DNA of 64,000 nt from Micromussa lordhowensis (GCA_964020085.1 CAXHUQ010001475.1:238622-302621); one strand, 5' to 3'. Counted from the first letter of the stretch, positions 34,621-47,190 are shown. Notes: generated from the letters alone by a model not told the origin. Numbers and translations: made by a program.

Positions 34621-36189
34621 CGGAACCATTCATCTTTATAACACACTTTTTAATTACTCGGGGTGTCTCGCCATTTTTGGAAAAATTTTGGTCAAGGCGT
34701 GCCCAAGTTTGACAGTTTGACAGCCACGACTTTGATTGGACAGATTTTGACAGTGCCTTTATCGTCAATTCAAAGGTGTTTTTTTTGTCGTTTGAAAATC
34801 GCAGCCACTTTGTGTTAACGAGATCATCATATCATGACACTGGCCAGTACAGAGGAAATGTTCGTCGAATTTCAACTTAAAATCGCTAGGACAATCGAGA
34901 TTTATTCGCAAATGCATTGACCGTAAACAGTTTGATGACTTCTCCATCAGTTTAAGGCCGGACCGGGATTTGCATTGCAGTTGTAGTAAAAAGAACAGAG
35001 AGCGATTGAAAACTGTAACCTCCCGGGGTTAATTATGGAGGGCATTAGTCAGGAAACAAGTCAGTGATCTTGTAAAATCATATTGACTAAATACGTCCAG
35101 CATGATCTGTTGGCCGAAGGAGTGCAGGACATTGCTTTGCATATATGCTCATGGTCTATACGCACAAGGCCGAGGAAGTGTTTGTAAAACGAAAATCATC
35201 ACTTCTAGCAGTTCAAGCCACCGATGAGTTATTCGCAAAGCCATTGAAAGATCGGACATTTAAAGGGCAAGACGAGTTTTAGAAGTGAATAAAAGTGCGA
35301 TAAGGATGCATGGCCCTGATGTTGTGTTCTTTACTCGTAAAGACCAAAAACAAGGAGGTGAGATCATTCAGGTAAGGTAACTGGCATTATCGTTAATTAA
35401 AGTAATTCCATGTTGATGCTAAAAAGTTGTGTATTCATTGCCGTTTTGATTTATACTGCATCGGCCGATACTAGAGCGGTAGAAGCTGTCTGATATTTTT
35501 CCCGCGCAAAACACGCGCGAGTGAGAATATGTCATGAATTGCGCGAGAGTGCCAAGTGCCTTTTGCTGCCTTGCTCTGGCTTTTATTTTCCACAACCTTA
35601 ACGTTTCAAGAGGTCTGGTAGCTACGGTTAACAAGTTTGGCTCAAACGAGATTGAAATACGAAAACCCCCTCCATACATCATAATCTCATGCATACCTCA
35701 GTGTACGCTTTAGCAGGTGACCGATAAAGTGTTTTTCGTACTGCAAATGAAAATCTATAACATCGTTTCATTCTGCTGACTATTTCAAAAACACGCCACA
35801 CACTGTGGTTGTGTGACCGAAGGCAAAATGCTTCAATCATACAAAACACTTTTAGATGAAACTCCTCATCCCAAGAGAAACGAGCAAGCTGCAGCATATT
35901 ATTTTACTGTTTCTACTGGATATGTATTCATCCAACAGCGACTAAAAACGGTTTACCACTCCCTTAGGTCTGTCTGAGATTTTGTATTCAATCCTAATTT
36001 CAAGGCAATAAAATTTCTGGCCGCGGCAATCCAGTTTTTGTGTGGATCGACAGAACGACGTTGCGCTCATAATGTTGTTTATTTCATCGATAGATTATGT
36101 CTTTACCCAAAAACAATAGTACATGTTCATTCATTGAAGTCTTCCATTCTTGCTGTCTGCAAAATAGCTCTTAATTTTCTCAGCATTGA
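34621..36189. other. Non-coding DNA between two repeat arrays
   Basis: Several short ORFs (for example 35,419-35,694 and 35,679-35,897 minus) overlap without motif or splice support. I see no gene. The stretch may be the interior of a non-autonomous element defined by the flanking arrays. Confidence 0.35.
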
Positions 36190-36305
36190 CACTTGATTAA
36201 TAAACAAGAAGAACCAACGTGTTTGTTTAATAAGCAAGAGCGACTTGTTTAATAAGCAAAAATGTGTCACCATTTCAGCTTAATAACCAAAAATTACATT
36301 TCAAG
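36190..36305. repeat. TTTAATAAGCAAG repeat array, copy 2
   Basis: Four spaced copies of a (T)TTAATAAGCAA(G/A)-like word follow ACACTTGATTAATAA. Copy 3 at 36,930 begins with the same ACACTTGATTAATAA word. Confidence 0.6.
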
Positions 36306-36929
36306 ATCGTAGAGCTTGAGTGCCTCCGACATAATGTTTATTTCCTAATCGTTTTCATGTGGTTCCGCGATGAAAACCCAGTTTATTCAGAACTTTTCAG
36401 AAGAACTTCCTCGCTGTGTTATGTCCATCCGAGCTTTCTTCACTGAATTGAGCCTAAACTTTCAACAATTAAACAAGGAAAGTGCAAATTTCTGAGAACG
36501 CAGTGTAATGTAACTGACAATTGACCCGCTCCGCGAATAAGTCTAAAATAGATGAATTCAGTCCGTAGCTAGAAACCTGTGGATACTCCTTGTTCAGTGG
36601 AATCTCCCATCCTTTCTGTATTATTTGCTCTGCCGTTGTAATTCGACTGAACAGGGTTCACTTTCGTTTCAAAACTTGAACATCGAAAAAGCAGCTCGTT
36701 CGGTATCGCCGGCCACCGTTCGGTCACGACGCAAAGACAAACTTGATAAAAATATCTGTCGATAAAAGAAAATTCATCACTTAATTATGGCTTGCAGTGA
36801 GGGGTTGACCAGTCAAAACTTGTATTTTGTAACTTTCAAATATGATGATTTGTCCGTTGCGTTGTTTTCTTTGTCGATATTTTTTTCCGTAATGGCGGAC
36901 GAACTTAGTGTGACAGGTGTTGTGTGACA
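36306..36929. other. Non-coding DNA
   Basis: No gene seen. The sequence contains one 60-codon ORF (36,264-36,446) of low credibility that starts inside the repeat array. Confidence 0.35.
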
Positions 36930-37155
36930 CTTGATTAATAAGCAAGAATACCTACCATTCTTGCTTATTAAGCGGAAGTCACATGTTTAATAAGCATAAA
37001 GTACCACCTTTCTTGCTTAATAAGCAAACTTTCTTTCTTAATAAGCAACCTTTCTTGTTTAATAAGCTAAAAATAGCGACTTTTTAGTTTAATAAACAAA
37101 CTTGACATGGCAAAATTGCTTATTAAGCAAAAAAGGCAGGCAATTTGTTTAATAC
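36930..37155. repeat. TTGCTTAATAAGCAA palindrome array, copy 3 (densest)
   Basis: At least nine copies of the palindromic TTGCTTATTAAGC / GCTTAATAAGCAA word occur in both orientations in about 225 bp. It lies 330 bp upstream of the P2X7-ballast-like gene start. It looks like the subterminal array of a DNA element. Confidence 0.65.
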
Positions 37156-37483
37156 ACCTGAAAAATGGTGTCCGGAAACAATCTGACAGTCCAAAAACAA
37201 TCTGACTCTTGTTTGTATCTTTATTCATTGTTTTTTTCAAAAAGTTGACTTTCAGTCCAGCTAAGCGATTTCCATTAAAGGGAAACAAGGGTCTAGAAAA
37301 AGTTTACCTAAAATGAAAGTTCATACATTAAAATACCTGAAAACAGCAAAAATTTGCTCTGTTGTCATCTTTGTCGTAAGTAATCGGGAAGGAAAAATCG
37401 TCATTTTGCTATTACTCGCCGCCATCTTTAATCTCTTTCATGTAAGGGAGGCTGTGACGTCAGAATAGTCAAGGCAGTAAAAC

Positions 37484-38101
37484 ATGGCCGCCCAAGACAC
37501 AAACAGTGACATTGAAACACCTGTTGAAAGCGATAGCGACTCATCGCTCGATCTAGAAATCGAGGCAGATGGGGTTATACGCCCGTTTATGTTTGAGCCA
37601 CAGCACGACACCTCCGAAGAAGACGAAAGTGACTCAAACGTGACTCAAGAGCCACCGGAAGCGGTAGAGTCGACCGCCGACGGGGCTATTCAATCGCGTC
37701 TTGGCAGACATAACTGGTGCATTTGCACCAATTGTCAGGGCATGCCAACGGAAACTGAAAGTCTTTGTTGCCAGGAGATGGACGTTCTCGGAGATCGCTT
37801 GGACCTCGAAGGTACAAATTTAAATTTCTTTAATAACAATGTTTTAATTCACCTGTTGTAATTATAGATTTTTGATAAGGAATCTATAATATTTACCTCT
37901 TTAAAAAACAATTTGCAAATATTACAAAAACTGAAATGGTGAGCTGTTTGCGGTTTTTGTTTTGCAGGAACGCGATACAAGTGCATAATCGAGCATGAAT
38001 CATTTCGACCGGTTTGCCTGCAACCAGATGTTTTAAAAACAGCTCTTGTTGGGCTCCATCAAGTTCGGAGCGATCGTCTAGAAGATCCCCCGCCAAATGC
38101 G
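37484..38101 (+). pseudogene. P2X7-ballast-like protein gene, 3-prime end missing
   Basis: Exon 1 (37,484-37,811) encodes an acidic leader and then RHNWCICTNCQGMPTETESL with a following CC pair. Exon 2 (about 37,966-38,101) starts after TTTGCAG and encodes CIIEHESFRPVCLQPDVLK. The Cys/His spacing matches the cytoplasmic ballast domain of P2X7 receptors, a zinc-binding module widely found as a stand-alone protein in invertebrates. A donor follows at 38,102. The final exon expected in the family (with a YRQF...RRVIPSC-type ending) was not found downstream. The gene is therefore probably truncated, or its last exon is too divergent to see. No channel segments are present. Confidence 0.6.
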
Positions 38102-38975
38102 TAAGTTTGTAAACGGTTTACAGATATTTATAACAATGAAGACACGCAATATTAATAATTATCACGCTTACAGCTTGCGTAAGGCTTGTGAAGTATGTTT
38201 TAGATAATTGTCCTCCTTGCCAAATAATAAGGAAATCTTGGTTCTCTGATAAAAATCTGTAGGTGTACAGACAAAAGTTTGTTACCATGTTTTTGTCAAC
38301 ATTCTCCAGGATTTCTTTCTTTGTTCGAGTTTTATCTTGTTACAATGCTGTAATTTGCAGCGCCCAATATACTCGTGGCAAGAGTGTTAAAATTTTTAAT
38401 ACCCCTTCACCGGGGAAACATTTTTTTTCAAATAACAGTATCAGTTTGAATATATGCTTTCGTAGGTAGTGAAGTCAACATCAACACAACAACCATAACC
38501 TTTTTGTGTTTCCCTTACCTTACACTCCAGTGGGAGATAATTCCGAAACCTTATGAACTAAACTAGTTTTGATATTTTAAGAATGCACGCTATTAAAACA
38601 CTGTATTTTATAAATTTATATATATAAAACACCATTTGCGTGACCTGAAGACCAGGCGATATATTTACAAAAAAGCGATATAATTATTCTTCTTGATGTT
38701 AATTAAATTTAGACGCTATTTCAGAGACAAAATATAAGAATCACTCGGCTGAAAATGCACGGCGCCAGGCGGCAGGGACTTTATTTTTCGCGATTTGATA
38801 CAAATGTCAGACCATTGTCATTACTGCGATCTTGGCGGCCTGTTTCGCGTCATTTTCCAAAATAAATAAATGAAGCGTATCATCTTAAAATAATTGAATT
38901 AAAATCTGATTGTAAAGTAAAAAGATGGAATACCACATACTGTTTAACATGTGAATGCGAAGTAGCCGGAGTAAA
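38102..38975. other. Non-coding DNA downstream of the P2X7-like fragment
   Basis: No further exon is recognisable. The sequence is AT-rich with a TATATATA run near 38,620. Confidence 0.35.
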
Positions 38976-40812
38976 ATTAAAAACTTTCATACCTGAAGAT
39001 CCCGCTCGTAGTCTTCTGTTGTGAAGATTTTTGAAGATTTTTGAGTTAATGTACTTCAAGCTAAACAACCTTTTTAAAGCGCAACTGTTCGACAAGCCTC
39101 GTGCTGTTAATCCAATCTAGGACGGTTGACAGACATCGCTATGTTAGACTATAAGAATCCAACCTATCGCACAGTTGCATTTTCCTAGTTACCAGCCACA
39201 TTCAGGGTATGGTCGGATTCCATTGGCGGAGGACTGTAGTACTCCCAGAAAAATGCTGCTTTAACTTTGGAAAACTTTACCCTGCCGGAAGGATAGGTGC
39301 AAGTTCCCGCAAATGCTCTGTAGCGATGATAGCTGCAAAGCTGCCTTTTGACTTTGCGGTAACTGTCATTTCTTTTCAAGAGGCTGTAGAAGTCTGTACG
39401 GTCAACACCTTGGGCATACTAAACAGCACTTTCCAGATATCCGTTCCTATAAAGCTCGTAAACAAACGCAGTTCTGCTTGCCGATGTGCGAACTTAATCG
39501 AGTGAGGGCACTTTTAGGAGAAACGCGTGTAGGATGTCAGACTTGAGGAGCAAATAGTCGCAAATTCTTATTAGCAACACTAGATGGTCTTCTGCGCACA
39601 GATGAAATCGTTTGCCTTCCAGCATATTAAAAAGTAAGTCCAGGGCGTGTTTATCAAAGAAATCTGTCAGACACAGGTGATTTTGTGAGTGCTGGTTAGG
39701 CAAAGAGTGAAAATGCGCTCGCTGTGGTTGTTGCGAAGAAACGCCCTGTAAAAGTCACTCACATAGGTAAAGAGCGAGTGCGATATCGCACGACAATAAC
39801 TTTTCCATGGAAACAAGACCACCGCCTCGTGGCTGGCAAGGAATTGTTCAGACAACTGTGGAAGTAGGCCGATTTCTCTAAGCACTTGGTCAATCACTAG
39901 CTGATTCATTCCTTCGGCAAATGCGACATCAATCCACTTGTCATGATTTTCCCATGCAAATGTATGTCTGCACGTAAAAAGACTGAAAAACAAAACAAAA
40001 GATAGACCGTTTTCTCATTGGTTTTGAGTAAATTGCAGTCACTGCAGTCAATTTGTAAAACTGGTAGTTAACCTAATTATTACTTCCTGTAAACTTGATT
40101 TTGGATGTTCTTAGCTCGTAGACACTGTTGAAGTGCGAGAAGACGATATCAATTGGATAAATCAAGGCGTCTACGGCCTCTTTGTAACTTTTTCCTGGTT
40201 TAGGTCTGTATTTTCCCGGTTCTAACGCTGAAAACTCCACAAGATAGTCAGTTTATTGTTTGAAAGCCTTAACACCGTGGCCACCAAAACTTCAGGAATG
40301 CTTTTGGTAGAACTAGCCACTACGAGTGCTACAAATTCTCCCGGTAAGGGCAGATATTTGATGTTTAACTCTTCGTCTTGTCACTAAGAATTTCTACCGG
40401 GCCTTCCCCTAAGCTTCGAGAGGCCACAGAGCGTAACAAATCCAACGCCTTGCTTTTCTTCTGAGCCAAAGGCCTTTCATCGTAATAATGTTACTGTGTC
40501 CCGACCAAATGTTTCATTAGATGTGGCGAACGACTCTATTTAGGAATAATCGCTGCCTTGAGACAGCATTGGAAAGTAGTTTACGATGGCTTTTCTGATA
40601 TCCATCATGGTTAATTTATGATGGACATATTTCAAAGCAAAGAGAAATCTCTCAAATTAAGTCTCGTTTCATGGTTACGTAAAACGTTCAAAATATTCTG
40701 ATTTTATCTAAAGAATAACAATGCTCCAAACCAACTACCCAGAAAAAATCAGGGTCTAAGCATTCATTGAGTAATGACCTTGTAAAGAAAGACGAAAAAT
40801 GACCAGAATGGT
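38976..40812 (-). pseudogene. Duplicated fossil gene, copy A (unknown family)
   Basis: Roughly 39,030-40,812 is a close direct duplicate of about 52,905-54,682. On the minus strand both copies carry the same open blocks in the same order: a segment like KALDLL near 40,440, GKYRPGKSYKEAVDALIYP-like near 40,190, then WIDVAFAEGMNQLVIDQVL (39,993-39,667), DFFDKHALDLLFNMLEGKRF (39,703-39,494) and KRNDSYRKVKRQLCSYHRY near 39,370. Stops and frame changes interrupt them, including in copy A where copy B is open. I do not recognise the family. The shared block order argues that the ancestor was protein-coding on this strand. Confidence 0.5.
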
Positions 40813-41419
40813 AAAAAAAATACGCTACCCTTACAAATTTCAACACAAAAATAATTTGTAAAAATTTAGGTTTGAGGGTAACGCAATAATACTCTAGGGG
40901 GATGTAAACCGACCAATGGGCTACATCTACGCTGCTTAGATTTACTTTTAGACTTTGTTTAAAGGTCAAAAATCATTTTTGCGACTTGGCCTTAAAATGC
41001 ACTTACCTTACGGCAATTTTTTTTCACCAGCGGTCAGTGAATTATTTTTCATGGCTCACAGATTTGACCAAATGGGCTGAAATTTTCACACGACGTTTGT
41101 GAATAGTTGTGCTAGCCCTCACTAAAATATCTCTTTCTTGCCCTGAAACGTCTTTTCTCTTATAATCAATAAACTTCAAAAATAGAAAAAGGGCCAACTT
41201 TTGGGGTTGTGATACCCTTTCCTCGTGTGTTTGGTACCCGAGAATTTTTGGCCATGTCAGGGCAAGAGGAGGGAATAGGTATGAGCCTGAGGATAACTAG
41301 GAAACACTATTTCTTGCAAAATACTAGAACCCAGGCCCTTTATTAAGTGTCATTCCCCATAAAGTACGCTTCTCTTACTCTTCATGAGAAACAAGTGGGA
41401 ATAAGAAAATAACACAAAC
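40813..41419. other. Non-coding DNA
   Basis: No gene is seen. Diverges from the copy-B flank here, so 40,812 is close to the duplication boundary. Confidence 0.35.
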
Positions 41420-41645
41420 AGCGGTGATGAACATTGTATTCCAATGCATTTTATAGAACTTGACGTTTCGTATGCTAGTCAACATACATTTTCAAAAGTG
41501 ACCGTTACAATATTTGAAACCTATATATATATCGTAAAACAATAGAGGTCTGGAACCTAGACTGAGAAAAACTATCTGCAGCAGTACGTGTTTTGAGATA
41601 ATGAGGAGTAATAGTTAAAACAGCAACAACTTCTCAGTACTAATA
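41420..41645 (-). mobile_element. Penelope-like element 3-prime-end fragment
   Basis: Matches 51,894-52,148 in inverted orientation over about 230 bp (words ATTCCAATGCATTTTATAGA, GACGTTTCGTATGCTAGTC, TAGAGGTCTGGAACCTAGAC). In its own direction it begins with a short reading frame ending SEKLLLF-stop, the C-terminal signature I associate with Penelope-like GIY-YIG proteins. It is followed by 3-prime sequence with a GTATG/CATAC stem and GAAAC, a degraded hammerhead-like core. Confidence 0.55.
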
Positions 41646-41654
41646 TGTGACCTT

Positions 41655-41935
41655 CCACGGGAAAAGATACATTAACGGGTACCCGTTAAAACGGGAAAAA
41701 ATAACGCCTAACGGACGGCAAAATAACGGCTTATGAAAGCGTTAAAACGCCTTACTCATCCGTTTGAACGGGTAACAAGTAATTTCAAACGTTTAAGCAT
41801 AAGCATTTTAACGGCAGCACGTGGCCGTTAAAACGGCTAGTGCGAAGCGTTATAACGAGTGTTGAATATTTTTATTGTTTGATTGTAGCCGTTAAAATGG
41901 ATTGCCCGAACCATTACAACGGATAAACATTTGAA
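41655..41935. repeat. CCGTTAAAACGG palindrome array
   Basis: At least eight copies of (C/G)CGTTAAAACGG/C-like palindromic words lie in 280 bp. It precedes the second DUF7869 pseudogene by about 450 bp. I found no matching array on its far side, so the partner end is lost or out of recognition. Confidence 0.65.
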
Positions 41936-42380
41936 CAGACAACGAACAAGCTTTTCAACTACTCAAAGAGAGGAGAATTGGTTTTTAATTTGTAGCAATG
42001 TTTTGAACTTACGTTTTTGGCTCAGCTTCCCTCCACTAGTTGAAAAGCTTACATGTTGTAGTCTCCGCTCGTCATCAGCCATCCGAAACTTGTAACAGGG
42101 CGAACGTACATAACCAATTAGAGAAAAAGCGATTCTCAGCCACACACAGGAGCCTGATTCAACTAAATAACATGTGTTTATTTGGCGACTTTTTTCCAAT
42201 AAGCTTAAAATTTTAATATACTTCCCTCCTTTTCGTACGTCTCAAGCCAAAACACGACTCGATCATGGCTTGAAATCGAGGTGTAATGTAGAGCCCTGGG
42301 AACGAGAATCTCCATGACAACGACTGATGCGTCTGTGACTGCTTGCGTGGTTCTTGAGAAAAGATTAGCAACAAACAAGC

Positions 42381-43712
42381 ATGGCAGATCTTGTCCCAGA
42401 AATAGAAGAAAGTCCAAATCAGATAGAAAAAGCTAAGAAATTCCTTCGCAATGGTTGTGGCTGTTCACGTGGATCCAAAGGAGTTCAATGTTTACGAAAT
42501 TTTAGCGAAGAAAGTGTGTTGTCCAATCTAAACAACTGTCTCGAGTTGACTGCAGCAGAGCTTGACTTGGTTATTTTGGCCAATATTCAAGTGTTTTCAA
42601 GGGACGAGTACATCAGAGGTAAAAGAATTAGAAGCTCTAGATGCAATTACCAGTATCGATCTATCCTGATCTGTAAAGAAATGTTTCTTCATCTTTATGG
42701 CATCAGTGATTCCCGACTGCGACAAAACTTTTACGCGCAGCTAACCTTTCCGAACTAGAAAAATCCGACTGCATTAAAGCTCAGCAGGACCACTTGAACT
42801 GTGCACAAGCCGAACTAGAATTGTACCGAAACACTTGCTCAGATGCAGCCACAACTTTTACGCGCATAGAGGATGAGGTGGATTTCAATGAAAGTCGCGA
42901 GGCTTGTTCTTTTGCTGGAACTATGCACTATTCGTTCGATTATGCCCAACAGGTGCACATACCGAGTAACCCACTCCAACCCGGGCCCATCTATTTCAAA
43001 GCGCCACGAAAATGTGGTATTTTCGGCATTATGTGCGAAGGAATACCTCGTCAAGTAAATTATTTAATCGACGAAGCTTCCACTGTTGGTAAAGGCACCA
43101 ATGCGACTATAAGCTATGTTCATCACTTCTTTGCGCAACATGGACTGGGTGAAAATGATGTTCGCACGCTGACAATTGTATCTTGCATGGAGGATTGCAA
43201 CTAAACTTCACCGATCAATCAAGTACTCATTCCTTATAGCAGGTCACACAAAATTTGGCCCTGATCGTTGTTTTGGAATGCTGAAAAAGTCATACAAAGT
43301 CAATTTCATTTCTTCGCTCTACGAACTTGCTGGAATGGTGGATGCCTCCAGCAGCACAGGAGTCAACAAGGCGCAACTGGTAGCCACACACGACGGCCGA
43401 ATTCTAGTACCTGCTTACGACTGGTCTACATATCTGGGAGAGTATTTCAAGAAAATCACAAACATAACGAACTTTCATCACTTCCGATTTAACGAGGACG
43501 AGCCAGGAGTCGTCTACTGCAAAGAATCTGTGTCATCTCCTGAACAACGGTTTGTGTTACTTAAAAACCGTGCCGTTATACCACCAGTTGCAGTCTTACC
43601 ACAAGATATCAAGCCAGAGGGCCTCAGCCAAGAGCGTAAAAACTACTTGTTTCGAGAGATTCGGCAATTCTGCAAACAAGGAACTGAGGATTTAGTTGCG
43701 CCAGCTCCGTGA
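42381..43712 (+). pseudogene. Second DUF7869-family gene, internally deleted and frameshifted
   Basis: A single-exon reading begins MADLVPEIEESPNQIEKAKK and has a Cys motif (NGCGCSRGSKGVQC). It shifts frame at about 42,735, where the middle part usual in this family is missing, and continues through HYSFDYAQQVHIPSNPLQPG (about 42,930) and INYLIDEAS-like sequence. Near 43,165 the HADNC word survives, but the residues that normally follow (a GQNKN-like block) are deleted and the frame changes. The last part (43,176-43,712) has FLIAGHTKFGPDRCFGMLKK and ends cleanly. It belongs to a different subfamily from the multi-exon gene at 22-28 kb (GHTKF versus GHTHKDID). The deletion removes a probable catalytic region, so it is dead. 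Confidence 0.75.
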
Positions 43713-44860
43713 CACAAGGTCGACGAAAAACTAGTACTGTTGTTAGAAAAATAAGCTTATGTTAATGATTATTTTATCCAAAGCAAATAGTTTGTTAAAT
43801 ATGTCAGAACTGGAAATTAAGTTCTTCATGCTTTAATTTGTTAATTATACAGATACATGTTATATTTAGGGATTAAACGAATGCTCTCCGTAATAGTTTA
43901 CCGTAGTTTGATTTCTTAATTCTACTTAGCCTATCTTGAGACCTTCCGTCTTGTCTTGAGTTTGTCGAGATCGATCGCAATTAACAAAAGCATAAACCGC
44001 ATGGGATTCGAAAAAAGCCCGACCTGGTGGCACCGTGGAAAGACTTCTGTCCCCTTCCTGGCCGCTCACGCACTCGCAGAAAAAGAAGTCGAAGCCAAAA
44101 AACGCTTGTGCGAGCTTGTGGTTGTAATTCATCGAGAATAATTCTATAAAATACTCAGCCACGTTCGATTGTTGCCAGTCATAAAAATTTCCGATTTGGT
44201 GGAATGCGTGACAAGAGTTACCCAGTCTCCCTGCAAATTTGAACTCCAGAGACAGTTCAATGTGGATTAAACGAACATTTTTCCAAGATTTCAAAATGGC
44301 TGACTAGTGAATGAACGATTTGCCCAATTTGGACGATTTGTAAAGATCCTGAAGATGTTTTTATGAGGCTTACAGTAATCCGAAAGGTATTTCAAGTAAA
44401 TACGAAAGTAATTTGTGGTTAGCTCGAAATTAGAAGCGGAAATTTCAGGTAAACAAACTTGCAATCTGCGACTGGTTTTTCTTAGCCAAATATTTCATTT
44501 TACTAAAACTTTTCTAAAAAAATGCTACTGGCTTCCATGAATGCAATCTTCTTCTTCAAACTTATTTTCCTGTAAATCTTTGTTGAGATATTAAAGAAAC
44601 TAATTATAAGACTTTTTCTTGCCTTGTTTTAAAAAAAATATAGCATCTCCCACTCCACAAAAAAGATAAGACATTAGTATATAAACACTTCTTTCAATAT
44701 TCTCCATTTAATGTTTACAAAATGATAATTACTTGTCTTACATGCTTTCTTTCCTATCTGACTTGAACAGTTCTTACAATAAACTACTGAACTCGAGGTT
44801 CCTGAATATCCCTTAAAGTAGCAAACTTGCTGGCACGACACTTGGCGTTTATTTTACTTT
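43713..44860. other. Non-coding DNA
   Basis: No supported gene. Overlapping ORFs on both strands at 43,926-44,294 have no recognised motif and no homologue within the window. The rest is AT-rich. Confidence 0.4.
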
Positions 44861-46288
44861 TTATCGCTCTCCAGAGCTTATCTTTCTGGCCACAGTTTCA
44901 ATGGTTTTACCCACTTCCCTTTCTCTCCGTTTAAATGTGGAAGAATTAATTGTTGGAATGTTACTAGTTGACAGTACATTGTTGATATGTGTTTGCCCAA
45001 TCCCAGCATGAAGACAACCCAAAGCAACTCTGGTGTTTATATCAAAAGCTGGAGGTCCACGCTTGCCACTTTTGTGCTCCCCAGAAGTTTTAATCTCATT
45101 GGTTTTGCCACAAAATGAGCAGGGTATCAAGAATGTACTGGCTAGGCCATGTCGAATCTCATTCTTCACATTGCAAAATGACAGTGGCCCTAAGGGTGTT
45201 AATTAAAAACTTAACTTTTAACTGTAGTGCTTTTGTGGTGGGATAGTAAGAGATACATTACACCATGGCTACATTTGGTTTGTGTAAAGCCAAGTTTCTC
45301 CACTTAAATAATTCTGAAAAAATTAATGAAACTAAAAGCTTTGAATAATACTGTATTGTTCAGCAACCTTTAGACATAAAAAACTATGCAATGGGCCGCC
45401 TGTAATTTAAAATACAATAAATCTCTTTGGGGGCTTCTAAAGATGTTTAGATGTTTATGCTTGTAAACAAAGTTGTCTTGTCTCTATTTTGTCTAATTTT
45501 TTTGGGAGGGGGATGGTATATTTACGGTCATTGTTGAGGAAATAAAAATCCTTTTCCCATATTTATTGTGCTCGTTATCATCTGCATCTTCTAACGTTAC
45601 CTGAATGGCAAAAATGACACTGTTTGATATTTTGACGGAAGACGTCTAGATCAATAAGGCAGGTTCCATGTGGAACAGACTCTTCTTGTAACATGGCAGC
45701 CTATGAAGAAGTTCATCACATGCGATTTAGATTTACTGACTTCCGAAATTAACTCGATTATACTTTTCACGTGAACAAGAATTGTAGAATTGTACTTTAC
45801 CTTTAAACTTCTTGTCTGACATTTGGGAGGAGGCTTGTTTTCATCCGTGGCGCTTTCAAAGACAAGTTTCCTTTTAGCACTTGGAGTCTCCAGGATTTTA
45901 ACCCCTCTCTCATGGGACCAATGTTCTTTCGTTGTTTCATTTTTCCAAAGTGCCCATTCGTGCAGCGTGAGCTCGTTGGACTACCTGTTGTTCGAACTGG
46001 GGGAGTTACATCCTGGCTTATTACAGATTTAGCGGAATTTTCATTTTCATTTGAGTTTCCTCCACAAACAACACCAAAGACTGCAAATACGTGAGGCAAC
46101 AAACTGCGTTGTTTTGCCCCATGCGAGTAATTCGCATGACGATCGTACAAATTAATTGAAGTTCCAGCAAACCTCATACTTTTCTCTTTTATATTAAGTA
46201 CAGAAGGGCAGTGTCTTTTGTTTGTTCGATAAATGTTTTGAAACCGGAAGAGACTCGCGCAACTGTTCCAAAACTTTTTTTTCACAAA
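44861..46288 (-). pseudogene. Mutator-like transposase gene, 5-prime part only
   Basis: The exon at 45,189-44,861 (after a CTTAG acceptor) encodes IRHGLASTFLIPCSFCGKTN and then FDINTRVALGCLHAGIGQTH. It continues with a PTIN...FKRREREVGKTIE segment, and these are conserved blocks of the Mutator-like transposase domain common in cnidarians. The upstream exon (46,288 to about 45,802) carries a matching LTLHEWALWKNE-type segment. It lies in a frame that differs from the 169-codon ORF starting at 46,288, and the junction phases disagree, so at least one indel is present. After SSGER the frame stops at 44,861 and no catalytic exon follows. The gene lacks its DDE part and is non-functional. Its start lies 220 bp from the TGCGTAAA element. 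Confidence 0.55.
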
Positions 46289-46529
46289 TTTGGACGCCAT
46301 GTTTGTTGACATTTTATTGCGTTTTATCGCGCGTGACTTTCGCGTAGATTTTTAAAGCTCGCGCCACCGCGCGATTTTGAAACCAGTTCGCACGCGGCCA
46401 AAAACTATAGGGAGCCACCTTAAACAACATGAACTTTAAAAACATCGTTTGGTTTATAAAGGCAATAATATAGTAATAGTAATAATAACAGTAACAATGT
46501 GATTTCACAGCATGAAATCAAAAATTTAC

Positions 46530-47190
46530 GGATCTTTAACTCGTGCGTAAAGAACCGTAAATATAAGGCCTCTTCTTTACGGACAAGTTCCACGTTCCGT
46601 ATAGATGCGTAAATTCAGAGAGTGCGTAAAGACTTCGTAAAGGATATTAAATGTTCGTAAAGTATACGGATCTGGATGGATACAATTCACAACTTTCTAT
46701 TTAGAGAAGTACTCAAAGAAGTTAAATCATTATGTCTTATTCATTATCAAAAGAAATACGCAACTATTTTGACCTGTTTACTTTACATACTTTACGCATC
46801 TTTAACATTCTTTACTAATCTTTACGCAACAACCTTTACGGACCTTTAACTTTCTTTACGCCAGAACTCGTAACGACTGCGTAAAGGATATTAAATGTTC
46901 GTAAAGGACAAGGATCTGCATGAATATAATCCACAACTTTCTATTTAGAGAAATGCTCAAAGAAGTAAAATGATTATGTCTTTTCCATCTTCAAAAAAAA
47001 AAATGCCTAATTATTTTGACCTCTTTCACTTAACAAACTTTACGCATCTGTAACATTCTTTACGCAACAACCTTTACGGAAGTTTAACTTTCTTTACGCC
47101 GGACGATCTTACTGCACCTTTATGGAACGCGTAAACGTATAAAAATGTATCTTTGCGTTGTTTTTTTTCGGAAAGCGTGTTGCGTGTTAG
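46530..47190. repeat. Left TGCGTAAA subterminal array
   Basis: Dense TTTACGCA/TGCGTAAA words in both orientations. It contains an internal ~240-bp duplication: the phrase AAAGGATATTAAATGTTCGT recurs near 46,638 and 46,882, each followed by ACAACTTTCTATTTAGAGAA. Confidence 0.75.

Noticed and set aside
35419..35897. Overlapping minus-strand ORFs
   Set aside because: No domain, different frames, no convincing splice pair.
39209..39505. 98-codon plus-strand ORF conserved in both duplication copies
   Set aside because: Conservation follows from the duplication itself. The minus-strand frames form a longer consistent series of blocks, so the plus ORF is probably a shadow.
43926..44294. 122-codon minus ORF with overlapping plus ORF
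   Set aside because: Both strands are open by chance, with no motif, splice sites or second copy in the window.
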